A stretch of 64,000 nt of DNA from Phylloscopus collybita. Its lineage: Eukaryota; Chordata; Aves; Passeriformes; Phylloscopidae. The position numbers and the translations under genes are program-made. Position 1 is the first letter of the stretch. Each line of letters begins with the position of its first letter. The DNA is taken from NCBI GenBank assembly GCA_027886175.1, contig JAJNNQ010000148.1, forward strand, positions 124,001 to 188,000, read 5' to 3'. Below the pieces are notes generated by a model. The model saw only the letters and a list, made by a program, of their open reading frames with translations. It was not told the DNA's origin and did not search any database. Shown here piece by piece: positions 9,432-23,200 of the stretch.

Positions 9432-10199
9432 CTGAAAGAGAAAGACGTGGTAGTTACCACACCCACGCTGCCATGGATTTACGTACTCTACAATGACATT
9501 GCTTTGTTGAAGGGCCCTGTCGAGACCCCTCAGCTGAAACATCTGTAGCCAGTGGCACTGCTGAGGAACTGAGCCTCCAAGACAGCTGTACCTCATACTA
9601 AAGTAACATTTTCCTCCAGAGAAGAAGCTTCAAAGGTTTCTTAAAAAGCTAAAACTTCAAAGTTTCCTAAATTTATGAAAAGGGACACACTTGGGTTTGC
9701 TCTAGCAGATCTGAAAGCAGATCTGCCTGGTGAAGTAATTGCTTGGTCTCAAAACCAGAAACTATTAAGGTGCTCATAGAAACAAAAAACCAACACAGAA
9801 AAGAAAACCAAGTTTTACTCCAAACCCTAAAATGCTTCCCTGTATAAGAGATAGGTGAGCATGAAAAATGCATAAGACAAAGCTTTTAGCCAGGGACTTT
9901 TGGCTCGGTTTTTAGAGTTGTTCTTACACACACAGTCTGGGAATCAAAACAGTTCAGTGTGTACCCCATCACATGTTGCTGGGAAATACACAGAACAAGG
10001 TCATTTTGGCCAAATGTTCAAGTTGCAGTTTTGCTGCAATGACAGATGATTTGTTTCCAGGGAAAAAAGTCAGTCTCAAGGGTTAGATATGGACCTGGAA
10101 AAAGCACAGGAATAACTGAGAATTCCAGCTCTTCATATCATTTGCACAGCACATTAGTACATGAAGTTCAAAGTCTCCATCTAAGCTGATGGCTTTAGA
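9432..10199 (-). other. Intron-like sequence upstream of the BMP3-like exon
   Basis: It begins with a pyrimidine-rich acceptor on the minus strand at 9432-9450 and continues as non-tandem DNA to the minisatellite at 10200. I searched both strands for the missing mature-domain half of BMP3 and saw nothing like it. No donor site could be assigned. Confidence 0.5.
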
Positions 10200-10425
10200 G
10201 GGGACATAGAGGGCTATGGAGGGGACATTGGGGGCTATGCAGGGGACATTGGGGGCTCCATAGGGGACATTGAGGGCTTTGGAAAAGACATTAGGGGCTC
10301 CAGAGGGGACATTGGGGGCTCCATAGGGGACACTGGGGGCTCCAGAGGGGACACTGGGAGCTCCAGAGTGGACATTAGGGTCTATGGAGGAGACATTGGG
10401 GGCTATGGAGGGGACACTGGGGGAT
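10200..10425 (+). repeat. 21-bp minisatellite, about 11 copies
   Basis: GGGGACATTGGGGGCTCCATA and variants recur every 21 bp from 10200 (10200, 10221, 10242 and so on to 10410). Because the period is a multiple of three, the minus strand reads as a seven-residue repeat (APNVPSG-like) in a 151-codon frame, but nothing supports translation. It abuts the first satellite monomer directly. Confidence 0.92.
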
Positions 10426-10429
10426 ATCT

Positions 10430-12079
10430 GCGAGATATCCTCATTTGTATGGAATTTTAGCAGGCATACACCCAGTGGCAGGCACACAGCATTAGGCATG
10501 AACAGTGGCCCTTTTCCATGGGAAACCAAATTATCCATCCTACGTTTCAGATGTCAGTTTATAGGAGCCCTTCGGCACTACAAGGGCAGAGAAACTTCAA
10601 CCCGAGGGTAGATTGTACCTGCGAGATATTCTCATTTGTATAGAATTTTAGAGCAATTTTAGTACGCAGAATCCCAGCGGCAGGCAGACAGAATTAGACA
10701 TGAATAGTGGCCCTTTTCCAGGGGAAACAAAAGTCTCCAGGCCAGCTTCCTGATGTCAGTTTTTAGGAGGCCTTTTGCACTACAAGAACAGACAAACTTC
10801 CAACTGGAGGCATATTGCATCTGGGAGATATCCTCATTTGTATGGAATTTCAGTGGAATTAAAGTAGACAGAAGCCCAGTGGCAAGTAGTCAGCATTAAA
10901 CACAAACAATGGCCCATTTCCATGGGAAACCAAAGTCTCCACCCCACGTTCCTGATGTCCGTTTTTAGGAGGCCTTTGGCACTACAAGAGCAGACAAACG
11001 TCCAACTGGTGGCATATTGCATCTGGGAGATATCCTCATTTGTATGTAATTTCAGTAGCCATAAGCCCAGTGGCAGGCAGACAGCATTAGACACGAACGC
11101 TGGCCCTTTTCCATGGGAAACCAAAGTCTCCACACCAGGCTCCTCATGTCAATTTGTAGGAGGCCTTTGGCACTACAGGGGCAGACAAACTTCCATCAGG
11201 TGGTTGATTGCATCGGCGAGATTTCCAAATTTCTTTGGAATTTCAGTAGGCAGAAGCCCAGTGGCAGGCAGACAGCATTAGACACGAACGCTGGCCCTTT
11301 TCCACGGGAAAACAAAGTCTCGACCCCTGGTTCCTGATGTCAGTTTTTTAGGAGGGCTTTGGTACTACAAGGGCAGAGAATCTTCCATCTGGTTGTAGAT
11401 TGCACCTGGGAGATATCCTCATTTCTATGAAATTTTAGTGGAATTTAAGTAGGAAGAAGCCCAGTGACAAAGAGACAGCATTAAGCACCAAGGGTGGCCC
11501 TTTTCCATGGGAAACCAAAGCATCCTCTCCAGATTCCTGATGTCAGTTTGTAGGAGGCCGTTGGCATTACAAGGGCAGACAAACTTTCAACTGGTGGAAG
11601 ACTCCATCTGGGAGATATCCTAATTTGTATGGAATTTTACTAGGCATAAGCCCAGTGGCAGGAACATAGCATTATACACAAACGGTGGCCCATTTCCATG
11701 GGAAACCAAAGTCTCCACCGCACGTTCCTGATGTCAGTTTTTAGGAGGCCTTTGGCACTACGAGGGCAGACAAACTTCCACCTGGTGGTAGATTGCACCT
11801 GGGAGATATCCTCATTTGTATGGAACCTCTGCAGTCCTAACTACAGTGCCAGGCAGACAGCATTAGTCACGAACGGTGGTCCTTTTATATGGGAAACCAA
11901 AGTCTCCACACAACGTTCCCGATGTCAGGTTTTAGGAGACCTTTGGCAGTACAAGGGTAGACAATCTTCCGTCTGGTGGTTGATTGCATCGGGGAGATGT
12001 CTTCATTTGTATGGAATTTCAGCAGGTAGAAGCCCAGTGGCAGGCAGACAGTATTAGACACGAACGGTGGCTCATTTCT
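10430..12079 (+). repeat. Diverged monomers at the left edge of block A
   Basis: About eight monomers that follow the satellite consensus but do not belong to a clean 3503-bp HOR copy. The last ones (from about 11698) resemble HOR monomers 3-4 (compare about 13630-13990). The first monomer, next to the minisatellite, carries the AAATTATCCATCC subtype near 10527. Confidence 0.75.
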
Positions 12080-13247
12080 ATGGGAAACCAAAGTCTCCAC
12101 ACCACGTACCCGCTGTCCATTTCTAGGAGACCTTTGGCACTACAAGGGCAGACAAACTTCCACCTTGTTGTAGATTGCACCTTGGAGATATCCTCATTTG
12201 TATGCAACTTCAGCAGTCATAACCACAGTGCCAGGCAGACAGCATTAGACGGGAACGGCGGTCCTTTTCCATGGGAAACCAAAGTCTCCACACCACGTAC
12301 CGGATGTCAGGTTTTAGGAGGCATTTGGCAGTACAAGGGCAGACAAACTTCCGTCTGGTGGTTGATTGCATCGGGGAGATATCCTCATTTGTATGGAATT
12401 TCAGCACGTAGAAACCCAGTGGCAGGCAGACAGCATAAGACACGAACGGTGGCCCATTTCCTTGGGAAACCAAAGTCTCCACCCCACGTTCCTGTTGTCC
12501 GTTTCTAGGAGGCTTTTGGCACTACAAGAGCAGACAAACTTCCAACTGGTGGCATATTGCATTGGGGAGATATCCTCATTTGTATGTAATTTTAGTGGAA
12601 TTTTAGTAGGCATAAGCCCAGTGTATGGCAGACAGCATTAGACACGAACGGTGACCCATTTCTAAGGGAAACCAAAGTCTCCACCCCACGTTCCTGATGT
12701 CCGTTTCTAGGAGGGCTTTGGCACTACAAGGGCAGACAAACTTCCACCTGGTGGTAGATTTCACCTGGGAGATATCCTCATTTCTATGGAACTTCAGCAG
12801 TCATAGCCACAGTGCCAGGCAGACAGCATTAGACGCGAACGGTGGCCCATTTCTTTGGGAAACCAAAGTCTCCACCGCACGTTCCTGATGTCAGTTTTTA
12901 GGAGGCCTTTGGCACTACAAGGGCAGACAAACTTCCAACGGGTGGTAGATTGCACCTGGGAGACATCCTCATTTGTGAGGGATTTCAGCAGGCATAACCC
13001 CAGTGCCAGGCAGACAGCATTAGACACGAACGGTGGCCCTTTTCCGTGGGAAACCAAAATCTCCACCCCACGTTGCTGATGTCACTTTGTAGGAGGCATT
13101 TTCCAATATAAGGGCAGAGAAACTTCCATCTGGTTGTCGATTGCACCTGGGAGATATCCTCATTTCTATTGAATTTTAGTGGAATTTTAGTAGGAAGAAG
13201 CCCAGTGGCAGGCAGACAGTATAAGACACGAACGGTGGCTCATTTCT
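12080..13247 (+). repeat. Shortened HOR unit (6 monomers, 1168 bp)
   Basis: It starts with the same monomer as the full HOR (CGTACCCGCTGTCC near 12107) and reaches the next HOR start after only six monomers instead of eighteen. The third monomer (about 12464-12660) combines the left part of HOR monomer 3 (GTTCCTGTTGTCCG) with the right part of monomer 16 (GGCTTTTGGCACTACAAGAG), as expected from a deletion by unequal crossover between monomers. The monomer near 12665 also looks hybrid. Confidence 0.8.
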
Positions 13248-16200
13248 ATGGGAAACCAAAGTCTCCACACCACGTACCCGCTGTCCATTTCTAGGAGACC
13301 TTTGGCACTACAAGGGCAGACAAACTTCCACCTTGTGGTAGATTGCAACTTGGAGATATCCTCATTTGTATGCAACTTCAGCAGTCATAACCACAGTGCC
13401 AGGCAGACAGCATTAGACGGGAACGGCGGTCCTTTTCCATGGGAAACCAAAGTCTCCACACCACGTACCGGATGTCAGGTTTTAGGAGGCATTTGGCAGT
13501 ACAAGGGCAGACAAACTTCCGTCTGGTGGTTGATTGCATCGGGGAGATATCCTCATTTGTATGGAATTTCAGCACGTAGAAACCCAGTGGCAGGCAGACA
13601 GCATAAGACACGAACGGTGGCCCATTTCTAAGGGAACCAAAGTCTCCACCCCACGTTCCTGTTGTCCGTTTCTAGGAGGTCTTTGACACTACAAGGGCAG
13701 ACAAACTTCCACCTGGTGGTAGATTGCACCTGGGAGATATCCTCATTTGTATGGAACCTCTGCAGTCCTAACTACAGTGCCAGGCAGACAGCATTAGTCA
13801 CGAACGGTGGTCCTTTTCCATGGGAAACCAAAGTCTCCACACAACGTTCCCAATGTCAGGTTTTAGGAGACCTTTGGCACTACAAGGGCAGACAATCTTC
13901 CGTCTGGTGGTTGATTGCATCGGGGAGATACCCTCATTTGTATGGAATTTCAGCAGGTAGAAGCCCAGTGGCAGGCAGACAGCATTAGACATGAACGGTG
14001 GCCCTTTTCCTATGGGCAACCAAAGTCTCCATGCCACGTTCCTGAAGTCAGGTTTTAGGAGACCTTTGGCAGTACAAGGGCAGACAAACTTCCATCTGGT
14101 GGGAAATTCTATTTGGGAGATAACCTCATTTGTAGGGAATATTAGTAGGCATATGCCCACTGGCACTCAGACAGCATTAGACACGAACAGTGGCCCTTTT
14201 CCATGGAAAAAGAAATTATCCATCCTATGTTCCTGATGTCAGTTTGAAGGAGGCCTTTGGTACTACAAGGGCAGACAAACTTCCAACTGGCGGTAGATTG
14301 CACCTCGGAGATGTCCTCATTTGTATGGAATTTTAGTGGTATTTTAGTACTCAGCAGCCACGACAGAGAGCATTAAACATGAACGGTGGGCCTTTTCCAT
14401 AGGAAACCAAAGTCTCCAGGTGAGGTTCCGAATGTCAGTTTGAAGGAGGCCTTTGTCACTGCAAGAGCAGACAAACTTCCATCTGGTGGCATATTGCGTC
14501 TGGGAGATATCCTCATTTGTATGTAATTTCAGTAGTCATAAGCCCAGTGGCAAGGGGGCAGTATTAAACACCAAGGGTGTCCTGTTTCCATGCGAAACCA
14601 AAGCGTCCTCTCAGGATTCCTGATGTCAGTTTGTAGGAGGCCATTGGCATTAAAAGGGTAGACAAACTTTCAACTGGTAGTAGACTCCATCTGGGAGATA
14701 TCCTCATTTGTATGGAATTTTACTAGGCATAAGCCCAGTGGCAGGCACATAGCATTAGACACAAACAATGGCCCATTTCCATGGGAAACCAAAGTCTCCA
14801 CCCCACGTTCCTGATGTCAGTTTTTAGGAGGCCTTTAGCACTACAAGGGCAGGCAAACTTCCACCTGGTGGTAGATTTCACCTGGGAGATATCCTCATTT
14901 GTATGGAACTTCAGCAGTCATAACCACAGTGCCAGGCAGACAGCATTAGTCACGAACGGTGGTCCTTTTCCATGGGAAACCAAAGTCTCCACCCTAGGTT
15001 CCTGATGTCAGTTTGTAGGAGGCCTTTGGAACCACAAGGGCAAAGAAACTTCCATCTGGTGTTAGATTTCACCTGGGAGATATTCTCATTTGTATGGAAT
15101 TTTAGTGGAATTTTAGTAGGCGGAATCCCAGCGGCAGGAAGACAGCATTAGACACGAACGGTGACCCATTTCCTTGGGAAACCAAAGTCTCCACCCCACG
15201 ATCCTAATGTCATTTTCTAGGAGGCCTCTGGCACTACAAGAGGAGACAAACTTCCAACTTGTGGCATATTGCATCTGGGAGATATCCTCATTTGTATGTA
15301 ATTTTAGTAGCCATAAGCCCACTGGCAGTCAGACAGCATTAGACACGAACGGTGTCCCTTTTCCATGGGAAACCAAAGTCTCTGCCCCAGATTCCTGATG
15401 TCCATTTGTATGAAGCCTCTTGCTCTACAGGGGCGGACAAACTTCCATCTGGTTGTAGATTGCACCTGGGAGACATCCTCATTTGTATGGAATTTTAGTG
15501 GAATTTTAATAGGCGGAAGCCTAGTGGCAGGCACACATTAGACACTAACGGTGGCCCATTTCCATGGGAAACCAAAGTCTCCACTCCAGGTTCCTGATGT
15601 CAGTTTGTAGGAGGCCTTTGGCACTACAAGGGCAGACAAAGTTTTGTCTGGTGGTTGATTGCATCGAGGAGATATCCTCATTTGTATGGAATTTCAGCAG
15701 GCAGAAGCCCAGTGGCAGGCAGACAGCATTAGACACGAACAGTGGACCTTTTCAATGGGAAACCAAAGTCTCCACCTCACGTTCCTGATGTCAGTTTGTA
15801 GGAGGCCTTTGGAACTACAAGGGCAGACAAAATTCCATCTGGTGGTAAATTGCACCTGGGAGATATCCTCATTTGTATAGAATTATAGAGGAATTTAATT
15901 GCGCAGAATCCCAGCGACAGGTAGACAGAATTAGACATGAATAGTGGCCCTTTTCTAGGGGAAAACAAAGCCTCCAGGCCAGGTTCCTGATGTCAGTTTT
16001 TAGGAGGCCTTTGGCACTACAAGAACAGACAAACTTCCAACTAGTGGCATATTGCAGCTTGGAGATATACTCATTTGTATGGAATTTTAGTGGAATTAAA
16101 GCAGGCAGAAGCGCAGTGTCAAGAAAACAGCATTGAAAACCAACGGTGGCCCATTTCCTTGGGAAACCAAAGTCTCCACCGCACGTTCCTGATGTCCGTT

Positions 16201-16753
16201 TCTAGGAGGCTTTTGGCACTACAAGAGCAGACAAACTTCCAACTGGTGGCATATTGCATCGGGGAGATATCCTCATTTGTATGTAATTTTAGTGGAATTT
16301 TAGTAGGCATAAGCCCAGTGTATGGCAGACAGCATTAGACACAAACGGTGACCCATTTCTAAGGGAAACCAAAGTCTCCACCGCACGTTCCTGATGTCCG
16401 TTTCTAGGAGGCCTTTGGCACTACAAGGGCAGACAAACTTCCAACGGGTGGTAGATTGCACCTGGGAGACATCCTCATTTGTGAGGGATTTCAGCAGGCA
16501 TAATCCCAGTGCCAGGCAGACAGCATTAGACACGAACGGTGGCCCTTTTCCGTGGGAAACCAAAATCTCCACCCCACGTTGCTGATGTCACTTTGTAGGA
16601 GGCATTTTCCAATATAAGGGCAGAGAAACTTCCATCTGGTTGTCGATTGCACCTGGGAGATATCCTCATTTCTATTGAATTTTAGTGGAATTTTAGTAGG
16701 AAGAAGCCCAGTGGCAGGCAGACAGTATTAGACACGAACGGTGGCTCATTTCT
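13248..16753 (+). repeat. HOR copy 1 (18 monomers, 3506 bp)
   Basis: The start is set at the ATGGGAAACC of the monomer with CGTACCCGCTGTCC. The same point recurs at 16754. This copy keeps GAAGACAGCATT at about 15138, whereas copies 2-4 have lost GACA there. It has lost one A in the GGGAACCAAAG near 13632. These two changes explain the 3-bp length difference from the other copies. It is the most distinct of the four. Confidence 0.93.
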
Positions 16754-19700
16754 ATGGGAAACCAAAGTCTCCACACCACGTACCCGCTGTCCATTTCTAG
16801 GAGACCTTTGGCACTACAAGGGCAGACAAACTTCCACCTTGTGGTAGATTGCACCTTGGAGATATCCTCATTTGTATGCAACTTCAGCAGTCATAACCAC
16901 AGTGCCAGGCAGACAGCATTAGACGGGAACGGCGGTCCTTTTCCATGGGAAACCAAAGTCTCCACACCACGTACCGGATGTCAGGTTTTAGGAGGCATTT
17001 GGCAGTACAAGGGCAGACAAACTTCCGTCTGGTGGTTGATTGCATCGGGGAGATATCCTCATTTGTATGGAATTTCAGCACGTAGAAACCCAGTGGCAGG
17101 CAGACAGCATAAGACACGAACGGTGGCCCATTTCTAAGGGAAACCAAAGTCTCCACCCCACGTTCCTGTTGTCCGTTTCTAGGAGGCCTTTGACACTACA
17201 AGGGCAGACAAACTTCCACCTGGTGGTAGATTGCACCTGGGAGATATCCTCATTTGTATGGAACCTCTGCAGTCCTAACTACAGTGCCAGGCAGACAGCA
17301 TTAGTCACGAACGGTGGTCCTTTTCCATGGGAAACCAAAGTCTCCACACAACGTTCCCGATGTCAGGTTTTAGGAGACCTTTGGCACTACAAGGGTAGAC
17401 AATCTTCCGTCTGGTGGTTGATTGCATCGGGGAGATACCCTCATTTGTATGGAATTTCAGCAGGTAGAAGCCCAGTGGCAGGCAGACAGCATTAGACATG
17501 AACGGTGGCCCTTTTCCTATGGGCAACCAAAGTCTCCATGCCACGTTCCTGAAGTCAGGTTTTAGGAGACCTTTGGCAGTACAAGGGCAGACAAACTTCC
17601 ATCTGGTGGGAAATTCTATTTGGGAGATAACCTCATTTGTAGGGAATATTAGTAGGCATATGCCCACTGGCACTCAGACAGCATTAGACACGAACAGTGG
17701 CCCTTTTCCATGGAAAAAGAAATTATCCATCCTATGTTCCTGATGTCAGTTTGAAGGAGGCCTTTGGTACTACAAGGGCAGACAAACTTCCAACTGGCGG
17801 TAGATTGCACCTCGGAGATATCCTCATTTGTATGGAATTTTAGTGGTATTTTAGTACTCAGCAGCCACGACAGAGAGCATTAAACATGAACGGTGGGCCT
17901 TTTCCATAGGAAACCAAAGTCTCCAGGTGAGGTTCCGAATGTCAGTTTGAAGGAGGCCTTTGTCACTGCAAGAGCAGACAAACTTCCATCTGGTGGCATA
18001 TTGCGTCTGGGAGATATCCTCATTTGTATGTAATTTCAGTAGTCATAAGCCCAGTGGCAAGGGGGCAGTATTAAACACCAAGGGTGTCCTGTTTCCATGG
18101 GAAACCAAAGCGTCCTCTCCAGATTCCTGATGTCAGTTTGTAGGAGGCCATTGGCATTAAAAGGGTAGACAAACTTTCAACTGGTAGTAGACTCCATCTG
18201 GGAGATATCCTCATTTGTATGGAATTTTACTAGGCATAAGCCCAGTGGCAGGCACATAGCATTAGACACAAACGGTGGCCCATTTCCATGGGAAACCAAA
18301 GTCTCCACCCCACGTTCCTGATGTCAGTTTTTAGGAAGCCTTTGGCACTACAAGGGCAGGCAAACTTCCACCTGGTGGTAGATTTCACCTGGGAGATATC
18401 CTCATTTGTATGGAACTTCAGCAGTCATAACCCCAGTGCCAGGCAGACAGCATTAGACGCGAACGGTGGTCCTTTTCCATGGGAAACCAAAGTCTCCACC
18501 CTAGGTTCCTGATGTCAGTATGTAGGAGGCCTTTGGAACCACAAGGGCAAAGAAACTTCCATCTGGTGTTAGATTTCACCTGGGAGATATTCTCATTTGT
18601 ATGGAATTTTAGTGGAATTTTAGTAGGCAGAATCCCAGCGGCAGGAAGCATTAGACACGAACGGTGACCCATTTCCTTGGGAAACCAAAATCTCCACCCC
18701 ACGATCCTAATGTCATTTTCTAGGAGGCCTCTGGCACTACAAGAGGAGACAAACTTCCAACTTGTGGCATATTGCATCTGGGAGATATCCTCATTTGTAT
18801 GTAATTTTAGTAGCCATAAGCCCACTGGCAGTCAGACAGCATTAGACACGAACGGTGTCCCTTTTCCATGGGAAACCAAAGTCTCTGTCCCAGATTCCTT
18901 ATGTCAATTTGTATGAGGCCTCTTGCTCTACAGGGGCCAACAAACTTCCATCTGGTTGTAGATTGCACCTGGGAGACATCCTCATTTGTATGGAATTTTA
19001 GTGGAATTTTAATAGGCGGAAGCCTAGTGGCAGGCACACATTAGACACTAACGGTGGCCCATTTCCATGGGAAACCAAAGTCTCCACTCCAGGTTCCTGA
19101 TGTCAGTTTGTAGGAGGCCTTTGGCACTACAAGGGCAGACAAAGTTTTGTCTGGTGGTTGATTGCATCGAGGAGATATCCTCATTTGTGTGGAATTTCAG
19201 CAGGCAGAAGCCCAGTGGCAGGCAGACAGCATTAGACACGAACAGTGGACCTTTTCAATGGGAAACCAAAGTCTCCACCTCACGTTCCTGATGTCAGTTT
19301 GTAGGAGGCCTTTGGAACTACAAGGGCAGACAAAATTCCATCTGGTGGTAAATTGCACCTGGGAGATATCCTCATTTGTATAGAATTATAGAGGAATTTA
19401 ATTGCGCAGAATCCCAGCGACAGGTAGACAGAATTAGACATGAATAGTGGCCCTTTTCTAGGGGAAAACAAAGCCTCCAGGCCAGGTTCCTGATGTCAGT
19501 TTTTAGGAGGCCTTTGGCACGAAAAGAACAGACAAACTTCCAACTAGTGGCATATTGCAGCTTGGAGATATACTCATTTGTATGGAATTTTAGTGGAATT
19601 AAAGCAGGCAGAAGCGCAGTGTCAAGAAAACAGCATTGAAAACCAACGGTGGCCCATTTCCTTGGGAAACCAAAGTCTCCACCCCACGTTCCTGATGTCC

Positions 19701-20256
19701 GTTTCTAGGAGGCTTTTGGCACTACAAGAGCAGACAAACTTCCAACTGGTGGCATATTGCATCGGGGAGATATCCTCATTTGTATGTAATTTTAGTGGAA
19801 TTTTAGTAGGCATAAGCCCAGTGTATGGCAGACAGCATTAGACACAAACGGTGACCCATTTCTAAGGGAAACCAAAGTCTCCACCCCACGTTCCTGATGT
19901 CAGTTTTTAGGAGGCCTTTGGCACTACAAGGGCAGACAAACTTTTAACGGGTAGTAGATTGCACCTGGGAGACATCCTCATTTGTGAGGGATTTCAGCAG
20001 GCATAACCCCAGTGCCAGGCAGACAGCATTAGACACGAACGGTGGCCCTTTTCCGTGGGAAACCAAAATCTCCACCCCACGTTGCTGATGTCACTTTGTA
20101 GGAGGCATTTTCCAATATAAGGGCAGAGAAACTTCCATCTGGTTGTCGATTGCACCTGGGAGATATCCTCATTTCTATTGAATTTTAGTGGAATTTTAGT
20201 AGGAAGAAGCCCAGTGGCAGGCAGACAGTATTAGACACGAACGGTGGCTCATTTCT
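16754..20256 (+). repeat. HOR copy 2 (18 monomers, 3503 bp)
   Basis: Nearly identical to copy 3; long frames such as those at 17040-17495 and 20543-20998 translate identically. It carries the 4-bp deletion near 18647. At monomer 17 (about 16360) the junction from copy 1 has GTCCGTTTC where later copies have GTCAGTTTT. Confidence 0.93.
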
Positions 20257-23200
20257 ATGGGAAACCAAAGTCTCCACACCACGTACCCGCTGTCCATTTC
20301 TAGGAGACCTTTGGCACTACAAGGGCAGACAAACTTCCACCTTGTGGTAGATTGCACCTTGGAGATATCCTCATTTGTATGCAACTTCAGCAGTCATAAC
20401 CACAGTGCCAGGCAGACAGCATTAGACGGGAACGGCGGTCCTTTTCCATGGGAAACCAAAGTCTCCACACCACGTACCGGATGTCAGGTTTTAGGAGGCA
20501 TTTGGCAGTACAAGGGCAGACAAACTTCCGTCTGGTGGTTGATTGCATCGGGGAGATATCCTCATTTGTATGGAATTTCAGCACGTAGAAACCCAGTGGC
20601 AGGCAGACAGCATAAGACACGAACGGTGGCCCATTTCTAAGGGAAACCAAAGTCTCCACCCCACGTTCCTGTTGTCCGTTTCTAGGAGGCCTTTGACACT
20701 ACAAGGGCAGACAAACTTCCACCTGGTGGTAGATTGCACCTGGGAGATATCCTCATTTGTATGGAACCTCTGCAGTCCTAACTACAGTGCCAGGCAGACA
20801 GCATTAGTCACGAACGGTGGTCCTTTTCCATGGGAAACCAAAGTCTCCACACAACGTTCCCGATGTCAGGTTTTAGGAGACCTTTGGCACTACAAGGGTA
20901 GACAATCTTCCGTCTGGTGGTTGATTGCATCGGGGAGATACCCTCATTTGTATGGAATTTCAGCAGGTAGAAGCCCAGTGGCAGGCAGACAGCATTAGAC
21001 ATGAACGGTGGCCCTTTTCCTATGGGCAACCAAAGTCTCCATGCCACGTTCCTGAAGTCAGGTTTTAGGAGACCTTTGGCAGTACAAGGGCAGACAAACT
21101 TCCATCTGGTGGGAAATTCTATTTGGGAGATAACCTCATTTGTAGGGAATATTAGTAGGCATATGCCCACTGGCACTCAGACAGCATTAGACACGAACAG
21201 TGGCCCTTTTCCATGGAAAAAGAAATTATCCATCCTATGTTCCTGATGTCAGTTTGAAGGAGGCCTTTGGTACTACAAGGGCAGACAAACTTCCAACTGG
21301 CGGTAGATTGCACCTCGGAGATATCCTCATTTGTATGGAATTTTAGTGGTATTTTAGTACTCAGCAGCCACGACAGAGAGCATTAAACATGAACGGTGGG
21401 CCTTTTCCATAGGAAACCAAAGTCTCCAGGTGAGGTTCCGAATGTCAGTTTGAAGGAGGCCTTTGTCACTGCAAGAGCAGACAAACTTCCATCTGGTGGC
21501 ATATTGCGTCTGGGAGATATCCTCATTTGTATGTAATTTCAGTAGTCATAAGCCCAGTGGCAAGGGGGCAGTATTAAACACCAAGGGTGTCCTGTTTCCA
21601 TGGGAAACCAAAGCGTCCTCTCCAGATTCCTGATGTCAGTTTGTAGGAGGCCATTGGCATTAAAAGGGTAGACAAACTTTCAACTGGTAGTAGACTCCAT
21701 CTGGGAGATATCCTCATTTGTATGGAATTTTACTAGGCATAAGCCCAGTGGCAGGCACATAGCATTAGACACAAACGGTGGCCCATTTCCATGGGAAACC
21801 AAAGTCTCCACCCCACGTTCCTGATGTCAGTTTTTAGGAAGCCTTTGGCACTACAAGGGCAGGCAAACTTCCACCTGGTGGTAGATTTCACCTGGGAGAT
21901 ATCCTCATTTGTATGGAACTTCAGCAGTCATAACCCCAGTGCCAGGCAGACAGCATTAGACGCGAACGGTGGTCCTTTTCCATGGGAAACCAAAGTCTCC
22001 ACCCTAGGTTCCTGATGTCAGTATGTAGGAGGCCTTTGGAACCACAAGGGCAAAGAAACTTCCATCTGGTGTTAGATTTCACCTGGGAGATATTCTCATT
22101 TGTATGGAATTTTAGTGGAATTTTAGTAGGCAGAATCCCAGCGGCAGGAAGCATTAGACACGAACGGTGACCCATTTCCTTGGGAAACCAAAATCTCCAC
22201 CCCACGATCCTAATGTCATTTTCTAGGAGGCCTCTGGCACTACAAGAGGAGACAAACTTCCAACTTGTGGCATATTGCATCTGGGAGATATCCTCATTTG
22301 TATGTAATTTTAGTAGCCATAAGCCCACTGGCAGTCAGACAGCATTAGACACGAACGGTGTCCCTTTTCCATGGGAAACCAAAGTCTCTGTCCCAGATTC
22401 CTGATGTCAATTTGTATGAGGCCTCTTGCTCTACAGGGGCCAACAAACTTCCATCTGGTTGTAGATTGCACCTGGGAGACATCCTCATTTGTATGGAATT
22501 TTAGTGGAATTTTAATAGGCGGAAGCCTAGTGGCAGGCACACATTAGACACTAACGGTGGCCCATTTCCATGGGAAACCAAAGTCTCCACTCCAGGTTCC
22601 TGATGTCAGTTTGTAGGAGGCCTTTGGCACTACAAGGGCAGACAAAGTTTTGTCTGGTGGTTGATTGCATCGAGGAGATATCCTCATTTGTGTGGAATTT
22701 CAGCAGGCAGAAGCCCAGTGGCAGGCAGACAGCATTAGACACGAACAGTGGACCTTTTCAATGGGAAACCAAAGTCTCCACCTCACGTTCCTGATGTCAG
22801 TTTGTAGGAGGCCTTTGGAACTACAAGGGCAGACAAAATTCCATCTGGTGGTAAATTGCACCTGGGAGATATCCTCATTTGTATAGAATTATAGAGGAAT
22901 TTAATTGCGCAGAATCCCAGCGACAGGTAGACAGAATTAGACATGAATAGTGGCCCTTTTCTAGGGGAAAACAAAGCCTCCAGGCCAGGTTCCTGATGTC
23001 AGTTTTTAGGAGGCCTTTGGCACGAAAAGAACAGACAAACTTCCAACTAGTGGCATATTGCAGCTTGGAGATATACTCATTTGTATGGAATTTTAGTGGA
23101 ATTAAAGCAGGCAGAAGCGCAGTGTCAAGAAAACAGCATTGAAAACCAACGGTGGCCCATTTCCTTGGGAAACCAAAGTCTCCACCCCACGTTCCTGATG

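Noticed and set aside
10083..10538. 151-codon ORF with a seven-residue (APNVPSG-like) repeat
   Set aside because: It is the 21-bp minisatellite read in frame, and it runs into satellite DNA.
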